Notes: generated by a model not told the origin, from the sequence alone. Numbered from the stretch's first letter, positions 13,064 to 24,822 are shown. The stretch is 64,000 nt of DNA from Moringa oleifera (GCA_021397835.1 JAJFZO010000742.1:1435001-1499000); one strand, 5' to 3'. A program made the numbers and translations.

Positions 13064-13300
13064 TTGGGTAGATCATGTATTAGATGGAGCCTCAAATGCA
13101 TTGGGACATGGCACAGGGGCACTTTTAAAATCCCTAGAAGGAGTTATTGTCCCTTTACTAGAAGATTGGACTTTTACTCAACCGACAACATAGTAGAATA
13201 TGAGGCATGTGTGACGGATTTAAGAGCTACAATAGATAAAAATATCAAAAAACTTATTGTTTATGGAAACTCCACCTTAGTTATTTACTAATTAAAAAGA
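13064..13300 (+). pseudogene. Second (archaeal-type) RNase H domain of pol, giant element
   Basis: Downstream of the first RNase H is another copy of a different type: DGASNALGHGTGALL (13084-13128, reading the frame beside the open one), then RLDFYSTDNIVEYEACVTDL and LIVYGNSTLVIY (ending 13291). The pattern DGA...G-x-G, F-x-x-x-N-x-x-E-Y-E-A and V-Y-x-D/N-S-x-L-V-I is that of the extra aRNH domain known in Tat-lineage plant retrotransposons. The second catalytic Asp position reads Asn (GNS for GDS). A frameshift lies near 13135. Confidence 0.8.
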
Positions 13301-13605
13301 GATTAGTTGGTGAGAAACTTCGAGCTTTAGAATATTATAAGTAGGTAAAGAATTGCTAACTAACTTCCAAGACGCACATTTTTAGTGTCCCCCTAAAGAA
13401 GAAAATCAAATGACAAATACCTTAGCTATTTTAGCAGTAATGTTTCAAATAAGTGACCTTGAAAATGTCACACCTATCAAAATAAGCATTCATCAAGTTC
13501 CTGCATATTGTGCTGCACTTGAAGAAGAAAAAGACAAAAAGCCATGGTATTATGATATCCAACAATTCCTCAAGGAACGACTTTATGTAGAAAAGGCAAT
13601 AAAAA

Positions 13606-14770
13606 ATGATAAAAAAAGTATTAAGAAAACTAGTGACTAATTATGTAGTTGATAACGAGATTGTATACAAAAGAAATTTTGATAAAACACTCTTGAGGTG
13701 TCTAGTTAATAAAGAAGCTCAAGAGACCTTAAAGAAAGTTCATGAGGAGATTTGTGGAACAAATCCAATTGGCCTTATGTTGGCTAAATAAATAATTTGA
13801 GTAAGTTATTACTAGCTTACCATCGAAAAAGACTACATACAGTATGTTTGAAAATGTCACAAATACTAAATATATGCAAACAAAATCCATGTTTTGCCTT
13901 CAAATTTACACATAATGACCTTTCCTTAGTCATTTTCCATATAGGGCTTTGATGCAGGTGGTCCAATTACCCCGAAAGCTTCAAATGACCATAGATTCAT
14001 CTTGATGTTAATTGACTACTTCACCAAATAGGTTAAAGCATGATCATTTGCCTAGGTAACCAAGTCAATGGTGATAAACTTTCTCAAAAGGGAGATAATT
14101 TATCGGTATGATCCTCCAAAAAGAATTATTTCAAATAATGCTAAGAATCTAAATAGTAAAGCAATAAAAGGAACTTGCAAGCAATTCAAGATCCGTTATC
14201 ATAATTTTGCCACTTATCGATCGCAAATGAATGGTATAATTGAGGCAACAAATGAAAACATCAAACGGATCATACGAAAGATGACAACTACATACCAATC
14301 CTCTCGTCAGCATTATGTGCACACCTGACATCAATTAAGACATCCATTAGGGCAACTCTCTATGCCTTAGTCTATGGCACCAAGGCCATTTTGTCCATAG
14401 AGTTAGAAATACCATCTCTCAAGGTTAAAAAATATGTGAAACTAGAAGAAGCTAACTGGATTCAAGCTAGATATGAGCAAATCAGTCTAATTGATCAAAA
14501 ATAGCTAAATGCCTTTTGCCATAGTAAATGTATTAGAAAAGAATGGAAAAAGCTTACAACAAGAGGCTACATCCCTGATTTTTAAAGAAGCTAACTTGGT
14601 CTTAAAGAGAATCCCATATAATGTCACTAATCTTAAGGGCAAATGGGCACCAAATTAGAAAGGCCCATATGTTGTGAAAAGAGCCTTCTCCAGCAGCGCA
14701 CTCATACTTGTAGAAATGGGGGGCAAAAGCTACCTAATTCTGTCAATTTTGATGTGGTAAAAAATTATTA
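13606..14770 (+). pseudogene. Integrase region of pol, giant element
   Basis: The zinc-binding lead-in is well kept (13606-13791), with VYKRNFDKTLLRCLVNKEA and KKVHEEICGTNPIGLMLAK. The catalytic core follows (13950-14300): FDAGGPITPKASNDHRFIL, then RIISNNAKNLN, then MNGIIEATNENIKRIIRKM. Of the D,D-35-E triad the first Asp and the Glu are present, but the second Asp (ISDN in the family) is Asn here. The C-terminal part (14440-14770) has ANWIQARYEQ and the KGKWAPN-like and GPYVVKRAF blocks. Stops remain in the frame. Confidence 0.86.
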
Positions 14771-15450
14771 CACCTAAAGACTTTGATGAGGAAAAATGGC
14801 ATATGATACATTCTTTTCCTTTAAAAAGTGTCCATATAAGCTTAAATCTGTGTAACCACGTGGATTGGACATCATTAAAAACATCTTGCCTTTCATTACC
14901 TTTTCTCCATTACACATTAATAAAGTCATTTGGATGACATTCTTTCTTACGTATATACCATATTTCTCATTATTACTTAAGTGCGTCATCTACATTTTAT
15001 GCACAAGGAATCAATGGCCATCTTATTATAGGTTATAAAATAGGGTTATGACGAAAGGAATCGCTTGAATAAAACATTAAAATTATTCTAAAAATTAAGG
15101 GAAAATTATACCACATAGGAAATGCTATATGACATATAAACATAAGCAGCACAATCTAATGAGTGTCAATTATGGAAAGTATTCTTACTCATGCCATCTG
15201 AATTGATCATTTCTCTTGTAGTAGATGACTTTAGTTATCCTGGTGATAAAAAAGACAACTGGGGCAAAGATCGAAGATTAAAGGATGGACGACTAGGTAA
15301 CCTACCAAAAATAAAAGATATTGAAATTCTTTGTCAAGGATTAGATATAGAATTCATACATACATGCATCCTGAGAAATTTTGAGTAAAATCGCATCCCT
15401 GAAGAAATGGTAAAAAAAAAAATTTTAAAAGAAACCTATTATGCATTTTG
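14771..15450. other. 3' untranslated region of the giant element, unique part
   Basis: Between the integrase and the tandem array. A 65-codon opening at 15191-15388 and a minus-strand one at 14774-14989 match no family I recognise, and I treat them as chance. Confidence 0.5.
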
Positions 15451-16340
15451 CCTTAGATATGGCTGGTTTCTTACCACACATTAAGCATTATGCCTTAAGT
15501 ATGACTAGTTTACCACCTCGTACTAAGAACTCAGCTTAGATAGGACTAGTTTTTTTACCTTTCATCTAGCTTTAGATTTGCCTTAGATGTGGTTGGTTTC
15601 CTATCCTACATCGGGTACTATGCTTTAAGTATACCAGTTTCCTATATTTACCAAGAACTCAACTTAGATGGGATTGGCTTCCTACCTTTCATTTGGCTTT
15701 AGATATACATTAGATGTGGCTGGTTTCCTACCCTACATTAGGGGTTATGCCTTAAGTACAACTGTTTTCCTACCTCACATCAAGAACTCAGCCTAGATGG
15801 GACTAGTTTCTTACCTCTCATCTAGCTCTAGATATGCCTTAGATGTGGTTAGTTTCTTACCCTACATCAAGCATTATGCCTTAACTACGATTGGTTTCTT
15901 ACTTTGTACTAAAAACTTAGCTTACATGAGACTAGTTTTTTACCTCTCATCTGGATTTAGATATGCCTTTGATATGGCTGGTTTTCTACCCTACCTCAGG
16001 CTTTTTGCCTTAAGTACACCAACCTTATACCAAGAACTCAACTTAAATAAGACTAATTTCTTACCTTTCATCTAATTTTAATTAGACCTCACACATGGTT
16101 GATCTTTTACCCCACATCAAGTACTAATACGGCCTCAGATGTGGCGAGTTTCTTATCCCACATGTAGTGCTAACATAGTATTAAATGAGATTGCCTCTCA
16201 TCGGGCATTGTAGCCTCAGATGTGACTTTTTTTTTTATCACATATTAGGCATCGTAACTAAAACTTAAAATGTGATTGGCTTAGACCTCACAATAAGTAC
16301 TGTCCACATTCCAGATGTGATTGGTATAGACCTCACATTG
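15451..16340. repeat. Tandem repeat array, monomer about 129 bp, in the 3' untranslated region
   Basis: The block CCTTAGATRTGGYTGGTTTC starts at 15451, 15581, 15708, 15837 and 15966, giving steps of 130, 127, 129 and 129 bp. Each monomer looks like three diverged subunits of about 43 bp, each carrying a GGTTTCYTACC-like core followed by a short TCA- or CAT-rich stretch. After 16080 the array continues in shorter, more diverged units to about 16340. Tandem repeats in this place are a known feature of Tat/Ogre elements and a proposed source of new satellite DNA. Confidence 0.88.
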
Positions 16341-16637
16341 GGATTTAGATCTAGCCCAAGTATTGAATCTAGTAATTTTGGTGTAGGCTAATATAAAAGG
16401 CGATTCCTGGTATAAGAACCATTACAGAGGTGTTTGAAAGGATACCATGTAGAAGTCATCAAGACTGACATTATAAGTCCCCATTGGTGCCATATTCATT
16501 TTACCATGAAAAACATCCAGATGCAAGTTAAGCTTATATCTTAGTACACGATGTATCCAAAATGGAGTAAAATCTATAATGGATCAAAATAAATGTCTTG
16601 AAGTCTTTGTCTAAACTATAATACTCAAAGCATTGAA

Positions 16638-16652
16638 CAAAGAGGGGCAGCT
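16638..16652 (+). other. Polypurine tract of the giant element
   Basis: CAAAGAGGGGCAGCT-type purine-rich stretch ending 2-3 bp before the TG of the right LTR. It occupies the position and has the appearance of the plus-strand priming site of plant Gypsy elements. Confidence 0.78.
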
Positions 16653-16654
16653 AT

Positions 16655-19600
16655 TGACACCTAATTTTGCTCTCAAAACTTTATCTCTTTAACAAATTGT
16701 TTTATAGGTACATCGAGATTCAATGTATCTCCTTTAATAGGCTCTATTCCTATTTATCCTATTAAGTACGAGGTCAAGAGTCTCTACTAATATTGCCATC
16801 CCCAATGACTTATCGAGGCTTGATTTGTCAGAATATATCTATAAAATACATCGAGTTTTTCTCTAAGGAACCACTTCAAGTGAACTCAGTGAGTTTAAAG
16901 GCATAACCCATATTATGAAATCATATGGCAAAGTTTAGTCCTATCTCTTAATTTACTGACGTCGAAATTTTAACCCAAAAGACATATTGAGGTCAATGCC
17001 TTGGGCAATTTGAAGGTAATTTGTTCATATTGGTTCAAATGTTGACATCAGGATCAATACCTTAAGTAATCTAGGATTAAGTTCATGTCAGGTGTAGTCT
17101 CATTGGGTCCTTTTTATTCAAAGTTAATTCAATTTACTTATCAAGATTCTTAAGACAATAATAAGTATCTTAAATATTTCTAAATAAGAATGGAGACTTA
17201 AATTTTTGAAAGTACAAATGTCACTAATGAAATGAAAATTGATACATTAGAAAGGAAGAAAAATGAAGAAAAAACACAATCTCAAGGCCTAAGCTGGGCC
17301 ATAGCCTCAGCCACATCAAGAGTTAAAGAACAATTAGAGTTTGACCTTCAAGAACAGCAACCTATATTCCCTCATCTGTAGGCCTTTTAGCCACTTCTTC
17401 TAGATTTTTAAATGAAAGCTCTAGATCCTTAAAATTGGCTTGTAAGGCTTCATCTAGAGGGCCACCTGTACTAATGACTTGTCCAAGTTAGGGTATCGAT
17501 CTTGGATCTCTTGTATAATAAACCTCTTGATTAGCCAACAAAGTCTGAAGGCCCACTCCTCTATTTCAGCCCTATATGCATTTGTCATTTTAAACTCGTC
17601 AATGGTATGAGATTGGGCTTCATCTCGAACTGCTTTCATTTCCTTCAAATGTTGCAGAATAAGCTCATTCTTATATGGCTTATCCTAGCTTCAACATTGG
17701 CCTTCACCTGGGCAAGTCTTAACTTCCTCTCATGCACATTTCCTTTAGCTTTCACCAAGAGACACTTTGTCCTCCCAGTTTTAGCTTTATAGGCATGGAC
17801 TTTGTTGACGACATTAATAGCTGACTCATTGGCAACTTTAGCCTCATTTATGAAGTGATGAAGGCCAACACTAGTGTGGTTGTAATTGCTGACAAAATAC
17901 GATGACTCTTCAGTAAACTATAAACAAAAAGATATTGAAGTCAAGAAGCCTATAATTTTTTTTTGCAAAAAATAACAGAGTAAAAAAAAAGTAAATATTT
18001 GCCTCTTCGAAGCAGAGCATGGTACGATCCAAGAAAATATTGTTGTTTTCCCACTACAACTGCTTCATATCTTAAAGGGGAACATATTTCAATAGCCACT
18101 TCTAAACCAAATAGGATTGGTCTAATGAGCCTTCAGCCAGGATATTCCATTTAAACATGAAGTTTTCCTCTAGAAGGAGAGGCTCCGGTTCACTGAAGGA
18201 TATCTCCGATGCCCTTGCTCGTTGGGTTGCTTCCCTTTTCTCCATTTCTTTTTCTGATGGCTGGAGAAGCGATAACTACTATCTTTCCTTTTTTAGAGAT
18301 AAAGGCATTAGTCTTTAGGCCAGCACTAGCCATTTTCCTCTTCAAGGTAGCCAATAAGGATTGACCCTCTGTTAGACTCTAGCAACAACTCCAAGGGTAG
18401 AATTTTCTCTAAGAACTTGCATGCCCATGGTCATGTCCTTCACTTCTCACAGCTTATCCTTAATGACTTGAGGAATAATAAGTGAGGGGCCATTTTTACA
18501 AGATCTATAAAGAAGTAAAGGAAATACAGTCAGCACTTATACAAACATAAAGAACATGAGACAACTTAAAGGTTAAAGTAAAAGACTAAGACTTAATATG
18601 GCATCAGCCCCAGAGGTCACATTAAGAGATGAGAGACTTAAAGTTTAAGGCTCTAATCCCTCATCGGGTTGAAACCCCTTATCGATGAAAAACTGGGTTC
18701 AATAATGGAAAGGATTGCCTACCCTTCATTAGGAAGACCTCTTTCGGCATAGGACGTAATATGAAATTTGATTGGTTATCTGCCTCTCATCGTGGTTAAC
18801 CTTCTTATTGAGAACAGGACTTGGTTCCACTTCATGATTATAGACATCAAAATTTTCTAAAAAAGGTAAGTTGGTTTCTTACTCAGTACCAGATCTCGAG
18901 AACTTATCAATTGATTGAAAGTTTTGTCAAATATAAAGATTTTGTACCAAGAGCTAGTGACTCTAACCATAGACATCCTATCATTGTTAATATGGTCCCT
19001 AAAGCTACTTACATCCTTTTGATCATAAAGGGATTTGAAAATTGATTTTAGGTTAGGGTGGACCTTTTTATTATGAACTTTTTCTAAAAGGATCGATCCA
19101 TCTGTTTAGGTGTGGGTACATTTTGGTCCAAAAGGCCTAAAAGTATTTTTTTTAGTTATTAGAAGGAAAACCTTTGAAAAATAACTTGAAGTTAATACTA
19201 GTAAATTAGTGGAATTTGAACTTCAAATTCTTGTTGTCCCTATTAAGCTTTAATTTAAAAAATTTGGCAAAGAGGACAATAAAGAGATTTGTATAGTCCA
19301 TGGCCATTATTTTAGAAGCAAAACTCATCATATAGCACTAAGAGTTAGGTGTAAGCTACGAAGGGAAATCCTTGAGGCTATCCTTGAAGACCATGATCCA
19401 GCATTCATGGCGGTTCCATGGCCAATCAATGGGCAAAAGGAACTGTAATGCTACATACTTAGGGATGGGAAAGTTACTTCTGTCCAATTTTAAATCTTCG
19501 GTTGTATAGACAGAAAGACCTAAACTCTTAGTCATTTCTCTAAGAGAAAAGGTGAGGAGAAATGTTCGAAAATCTCACCTAAAGGATGAAAAACGATGAA

Positions 19601-21393
19601 GATTTTCAAGTTTAGAGCTCTGGTTTTGTTAAAGAAGATGCTAGAGGTTTTTGGTTACAAGGAAAACAAAGTGAGAGGGTAAAGCACTTTTTTTAAATGG
19701 TTTTAAATGAAACAACCATTTCGTCAAGAAAATCAAAGGGCAAATCACTAAATGTGTGACCTTTCTACATCCTTAGACCAAGGCTAATCATGGGCTAACA
19801 CCTATGCAATAAATATGTCAAAATAGACCTTTCAAAAATGACTCAGTGGAATGCTGACTAGGCATTAAAGATGCAGTATCTTCCCCAATCATTCATTAGG
19901 ACGGTTTGGCTTTCTTAAGCTTGGGCCAAACCCCCGACCACTCATCAAGTTTTCTAGTAGAGACTAGCTAGGTTAAACTCTCAATCATACATTGGGTTGC
20001 CTAATAAAGTCTCAACATGGACGTCAAACTCTTAATCATTGATTGGGTCTTCCATGATAAATAAAATCCCAACCGCAGAGATTCCAAACTATACTAAGTC
20101 ATGAATAGTGAAGCACTAGACATTCATTCTCTAGAGAACTCTGCAGCCTTCTAAAACTTGCCAATAAGCTTTCAAATACAAGAAAAAGGTGTATGATATA
20201 AGAACCAAGTACCTGCGCATCTTAAAGTCATTGCCTGCACCCACCGTTTTGCCAAGGCCACACCTATAAGTACCCCTTTAAACAAAAAGGGAAGGGATCC
20301 AAGAATCGATAAAAAAAAACAAAATAAAAAGATAATAAAGATCATGTACACAAAGAGAGATAATTAGTGAGCGAAAATCCCTAGTGGATCATTAAATTCC
20401 AAAAAGAAAAAGAGTTCTAAATTTTACAATAGAGTTTCTTTCCCTTCCAAGAAAGAAACATTATTCATCTTCTTGGCAAGGTTGATAACAGTTGAAGAGT
20501 GTAAGGTTTTTGTTTTCAGTAAGGGTCGTAAAAGGGTCATGACACTGTATTAACAAGTAAACCTTGTCACCTTGTACTTCTTTATTGTAAACACTATGAA
20601 TACAGATTTATATGAAATGCCAATGCTATCCTCTTAAGTTCTTGGTATGTTCTTGCTGCAATGGATTCTTTTCTTTAATAATGAAATGTGTGTAGGAGAC
20701 AATCCTCCCATGGAGTTCTAAATAAAATGAGTTTATCTTACAGAGATAGGAGCTAGTGTAAGGGCCTCTTCTTGATCTTCACCTAAAATATGTCATTCTG
20801 AGTACTTCTTGACAATTTCAAGAACCAAGATTCTTTGTTTGCATTTCTTTCAAGACTTAAGGACTTGGTGAAAGCCAACCTTTGGGATTTTAAATTAAAT
20901 GATCTTGGAAACTAAGTTTTCATTATTTATGCATTCTTTAAATAATGGTTTTCTCTTTGTAATTATATGTTGTTTTGTATAGAAATCAAGTTCGAAACTT
21001 TTTCACCACCCAATTGAATATTTTTTGTTTTAACAGATTTGAACATAGTAGGGGTGCTAACCCTTCCTCACACGAAATTGACCCATGGATCTAATTTTTT
21101 CGGTAAAGTTTGATCAATGTCAAAACTCTTCTTTTACTGTTCTTTGCTTCCTTTTTTTTTTTAGTGAAAAAAACTTGAAGAAAAAGTAAAAGAATTTTTG
21201 GTGACCGATCACATCGTAAAAAAGATTAATGGTGATTCCTATTCTTTGTCTTGATCTTCGTTAATAAGCCAACCAAAATGAATTTCAAGATTCATCATTT
21301 CTTTTAAGAATAGACTAATTCTGCCAAATTTTTTTGTGTCAAGGTAATAGAGTGCCTTTTTTTGGCTTCGTCAGCCTTGGCCCTGTTGTGACA
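16655..21393 (+). repeat. 3' LTR of the giant element (about 4.74 kb)
   Basis: Direct repeat of 746-5613. Begins TGACACC right after the polypurine tract and ends TGTGACA, followed by the target duplication TTTAT. It carries its own copy of the antisense reading frame. It is about 130 bp shorter than the 5' copy through many small indels. Confidence 0.9.
17282..19535 (-). pseudogene. Antisense ORF inside the 3' LTR (copy 2)
   Basis: Minus-strand frame from an ATG at 19535 (MTKSLGLSVYTTEDLKL) to a stop at 17282 (ending AQLRP). It aligns over its whole length with copy 1: the NFPIPKYVALQ block, a SFASKIM block near 19310, and the C-terminal helical region. The longest open piece is near 17454-17648, with SHTIDEFKMTNAYRAEIEEW and LCWLIKRFIIQEIQDRYPNL. 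Frameshifts and stops are mostly at different places from copy 1, so the two decayed independently after insertion. Same proposed relation to Tat antisense ORFs; function unknown. Confidence 0.6.
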
Positions 21394-21398
21394 TTTAT
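21394..21398. repeat. Right target-site duplication TTTAT
   Basis: Identical to 741-745; fixes the right end of the element at 21393. Confidence 0.88.
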
Positions 21399-23167
21399 GT
21401 ATTCTTTTTTAATTTAAAACGTACTTATTTGGATAATAAAATTAAAAATATATATATAATTAATAATTAAGTAGATGTCAACCTAATTAGTTTTTGTATT
21501 ATGTTGTAGTAATGTATTAATTTTTTAAAATTATATTTATTTATTTAAATATAATTATTTATTTAATATTCTATGCAACAGATAATCAATATGATTCTAA
21601 TCATAATCCATGACACTATAATCATCTCCTTATGTAACATTATTTCGATTGTAACTTTTTCACTTGGCCTAATAGTTTAGAGAGAACTTGCATTTCATGA
21701 TTATAAATGGGTACAGGAAACTATACAAAATAGTTATAATACCATTTTTTTAGCAAAAATAATAATAATTATGTTTCATATTAACAATTATTAAATTAAT
21801 ACACGATAACATATCAATTGGGCATACTAATTTAGGCTTAATACAGTATGATAAATTTGATCAAGATTCCATTCATTCCATACAACATTGATCATATTAA
21901 ATTTGGTATAGATATCAATGAAGAAAACATCCAACGGGTCTATTAAAAACATTTAACATAATGCTTAAAACAGATATCATAAACCATAGCCACAAAGAAT
22001 ATTGCATATTTTGGTAGATGCGTATATTAGTAGCCAATATCTGATAATGTGTGGTAATTTAAATACGACCATAGTTGATAAACTATATAAACAATATCAT
22101 TATGGCGAAAACATTGATAATACATCTGGTGCTAGATCAATATTTTGAAAAAGTAATTTTTGAAAATTGAATGGAATGAAAATCTCCAGTTAAGAATAAA
22201 CTTTTTAATAATTTCAACACGCACTAATCACATTCGTTATTTCACAGCTCTAAGTTCGCAACTTTACTATAAAACCATATTGATAGACAACAACACCATA
22301 TTAGACACAATAAGGTAAAAATACAAGGTCATAAACTAAAACAAGTCCGTAACTTCTATAACAACACCATTCACGTGGCTTTGGTCGATGATCGCCAAAC
22401 GCTCCCAAAAGCTCTAACCAAAGAGCGATGTCCACTGATATTTGCAGGGTTTGGTTTCTGATAAAACAAAAATCTACTCCAAACAAAGAAAAGAACTGGC
22501 TTATTACAATATTGCTTTCAATTTGGTTTTAAGGTAAATGTTGACAGAAAGCTACAACAGGAAACATTCACACCTGAAAAAAGGCAAGAAATTGTGGAAG
22601 TGAAATGAAATAGCTCATCTGCCCAAATGCAATACCACTTCAATTATCAGAATCTTTTGTAGTATATCAAGCTCCAATTCTTACTCAAATCAATAATTAG
22701 GACTCAAAATTTGTCACTAATTTTAAAAATATAATTATTTGTTAATTTGATTATAATTTTATAATTTTAAAAATATAATGAACAAACCAAAATATCTTTA
22801 ACGTTAATGTTGATTTTGAGTAGCATTAAATATCGGAGATTGTATTATCAATTTGTATTACGCCAAAGTTTATAATGTTAAAGTTTCTTTGCTAATATAC
22901 ATAAATGTCAATTTTTGTTACTTCAAAATGCATTCCGTCACTTTCTGAAAATTTGTTTTGTGAAAGGGCTAAATCTCCAAATCTTATAAGCTTTTACCCT
23001 CAAATTGAGAGAGTATTGTCAAATTTTTTATTAATAACCAAAGCGACGCTGACTTCAAGGTTCTGAATCTATTCGCCAACGGCCACCGCCACTGCAACCG
23101 CAACCTAACAGGGGCGCCTCTGATCCTCGGTCATGACTCCCTGCTGAAATTTCCATTTCCTGTGCTC
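21399..23167. other. Intergenic DNA and promoter side of the glycosyltransferase gene
   Basis: AT-rich, no convincing coding pattern on either strand. The first 200 bp are almost pure A/T. From about 23040 the base composition rises sharply in C, which suggests the start of the transcribed leader of the downstream gene. I could not single out a TATA box with confidence. A 61-codon minus-strand opening at 22301-22486 matches nothing I know. Confidence 0.5.
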
Positions 23168-23191
23168 CCTCTCTCTCTCTCTCTCTCTCTC
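23168..23191. repeat. (CT)n microsatellite in the probable 5' leader
   Basis: Twelve CT units about 120 bp before the start codon. CT-rich tracts just around plant transcription starts are common; whether this one is functional cannot be read from the sequence. Confidence 0.85.
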
Positions 23192-23310
23192 ACGCACACA
23201 GACGCACAGGGGACATTCAAACTTCGTCTGTTCTGTCATTTATTAAAACTTTCGTAGCAAATCTTGTTGCCATATATTAAGAAGAGGGCAGTATTGTTTA
23301 AGCCAGTTTC

Positions 23311-24822
23311 ATGGCTTCTCATGAAAACCGACGAGAACCCACTGACCCAAAAGGTTGTAATCCACCTAACCCCTTGACCTCAAAATTGAAACTCTTTATC
23401 TTCTACTCGTTACCCATCTTAGTTCTGTTGCTAGCCATCTCATTGAGTTTCACCAAAACAAACTACTACAAAGTCCAATACCTAAAATCAAGCCTCACCC
23501 CACGCCCCACCTTTCTGCAATCCCTTCTAGGGTATCTTCACCTTACCCAAAAGCCCCGACAAAGTCTAACACCAAACCCCATTTCCAACCCTCCTTACTG
23601 TGTCCTATGGATGGCTCCCTTCCTTTCAAGTGGTGGGTATAGCTCAGAAGCTTGGTCTTACATCTTATCTCTAAGGGGACGCATAAAAAACCCTAGATTC
23701 AGACTAGCCATTGAACAACATGGTGACCTGGAATCCCTAGAATTTTGGAAGGGATTGCCACAACATTTTAAGAACTTGGCATTTGAGCTTTACCAAACAG
23801 AATGTAGATTGAATGAGACTATAGTGATTTGTCATAGTGAGCCCGGCGCTTGGTACCCCCCATTGTTTGAGACCCGGCCTTGTCCTCCGACTGGATATTC
23901 ATATTTTATATCTGTGATAGGTAGGACAATGTTTGAGACTGACAGGGTCAATGCTGAACATGTGGAACGGTGTAATCAAATGGATTATGTTTGGGTTCCT
24001 ACTGAATTTCATGTGTCTACATTTGTAGAAAATGGGGTTGATCCATCTAAGGTTGTCAAGATCGTTCAGCCTATTGATGTGCAATTCTTTGATCCCCTGA
24101 AGTATGAACCCTTAGATCTTTCTTCTAGCGGGGATATGATATTAGGTAAGGAAAACCAGAATTTGAAGTCAAACAAGGAGTTTGTCTTCTTGAGTGTCTT
24201 TAAGTGGGAGTATAGAAAAGGTTGGGATGTGTTGTTGGAAGCATACTTAAGAGAATTCTCTAAGGTTGATGAGGTTGTTTTGTACTTATTAACAAATCCA
24301 TACCATTCTGATAGTGATTTCAGGAATAAGATTCTCAACTTTGTGCAGGATTCTGATATAGAAAAACCAGCTCATGGTTGGGCTCCCGTGTGTTTGATTG
24401 ATACCCACATAGCTCAGATTGAGTTGCCTCGAATGTACAAAGCAGCTGATGTGTTTGTGCTGCCATCAAGAGGAGAAGGGTGGGGGAGGCCTCTCGTGGA
24501 AGCCATGGCAATGTCCTTACCAGTCATTGCAACAAATTGGTCTGGACCAACAGAATACTTGACAGAAGAGAATAGCTATCCATTGCAGGTGGATAGGATG
24601 AGTGAAGTAACTGAAGGGCCATTCAAGGGGCATTTGTGGGCTGAACCATCTGTCGATAAGCTTAGAGTGTTGATGAGGCATGTGATGAGAAATATTGAGG
24701 AAGCTAAGGCCAAAGGGAGTCAGGCAAGGGAGGACATGATCAGAAGGTTTTCCCCTGAGGTTGTTGCTCAAATTGTTACAGATCATATAGAAACAATACT
24801 TGACAAGAGAATACCACAGTAA
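23311..24822 (+). CDS. GT4-family glycosyltransferase, single-exon, membrane-anchored
   Basis: Intact 503-residue protein in one exon. A short N-terminal tail is followed by one hydrophobic segment at about residues 25-47, so it is probably a type II Golgi/ER membrane protein with a lumenal catalytic part. The N-terminal domain (about 95-290) has CVLWMAPFLSSGGYSSEAW and a VGRT-like turn at ISVIGRTMFETDR (200-212). The C-terminal GT4 (glycosyl transferases group 1) domain (about 290-470) has FLSVFKWEYRKGWDVLLEAY and the EX7E motif at E389 to E397 in SRGEGWGRPLVEAMAM, which binds the sugar nucleotide. From memory it resembles the Arabidopsis At3g10630/At4g19460 group, whose acceptor is not established to my knowledge. 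The first ATG fits, since an in-frame TAA and a CT-rich leader precede it. Convergent with the Nudix gene 858 bp away. Confidence 0.95.
   Translation: MASHENRREPTDPKGCNPPNPLTSKLKLFIFYSLPILVLLLAISLSFTKTNYYKVQYLKSSLTPRPTFLQSLLGYLHLTQKPRQSLTPNPISNPPYCVLWMAPFLSSGGYSSEAWSYILSLRGRIKNPRFRLAIEQHGDLESLEFWKGLPQHFKNLAFELYQTECRLNETIVICHSEPGAWYPPLFETRPCPPTGYSYFISVIGRTMFETDRVNAEHVERCNQMDYVWVPTEFHVSTFVENGVDPSKVVKIVQPIDVQFFDPLKYEPLDLSSSGDMILGKENQNLKSNKEFVFLSVFKWEYRKGWDVLLEAYLREFSKVDEVVLYLLTNPYHSDSDFRNKILNFVQDSDIEKPAHGWAPVCLIDTHIAQIELPRMYKAADVFVLPSRGEGWGRPLVEAMAMSLPVIATNWSGPTEYLTEENSYPLQVDRMSEVTEGPFKGHLWAEPSVDKLRVLMRHVMRNIEEAKAKGSQAREDMIRRFSPEVVAQIVTDHIETILDKRIPQ

Larger units (their letters stand above)
746..21393 (+). 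mobile_element. Giant Tat/Ogre-type Ty3/Gypsy LTR retrotransposon, complete but decayed
   Basis: Two direct repeats of about 4.87 and 4.74 kb flank an 11-kb interior that reads, in order, ORF1-like, gag, protease, RT, RNase H, second RNase H and integrase on the plus strand. Both repeats begin TG and the 3' one ends CA. They are flanked by an identical 5-bp target duplication TTTAT (741-745 and 21394-21398). A primer-binding site follows the left LTR and a polypurine tract precedes the right LTR. The very long LTRs, extra ORF before gag, two RNase H domains and tandemly repeated 3' untranslated region are the known traits of the Tat/Ogre lineage. The two LTRs differ at roughly one site in five by eye, with many indels, so the insertion is old. 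Every protein region carries stops, so it is not autonomous. Confidence 0.93.

Noticed and set aside
15797..16075. 92-codon plus-strand ORF with a repetitive hydrophobic protein
   Set aside because: It is simply the translation of the 129-bp tandem array; the repeats explain the periodic protein, and other monomers carry stops.
22301..22486. 61-codon minus-strand ORF in the intergenic region
   Set aside because: No motif, no homologous copy, and a length expected by chance.
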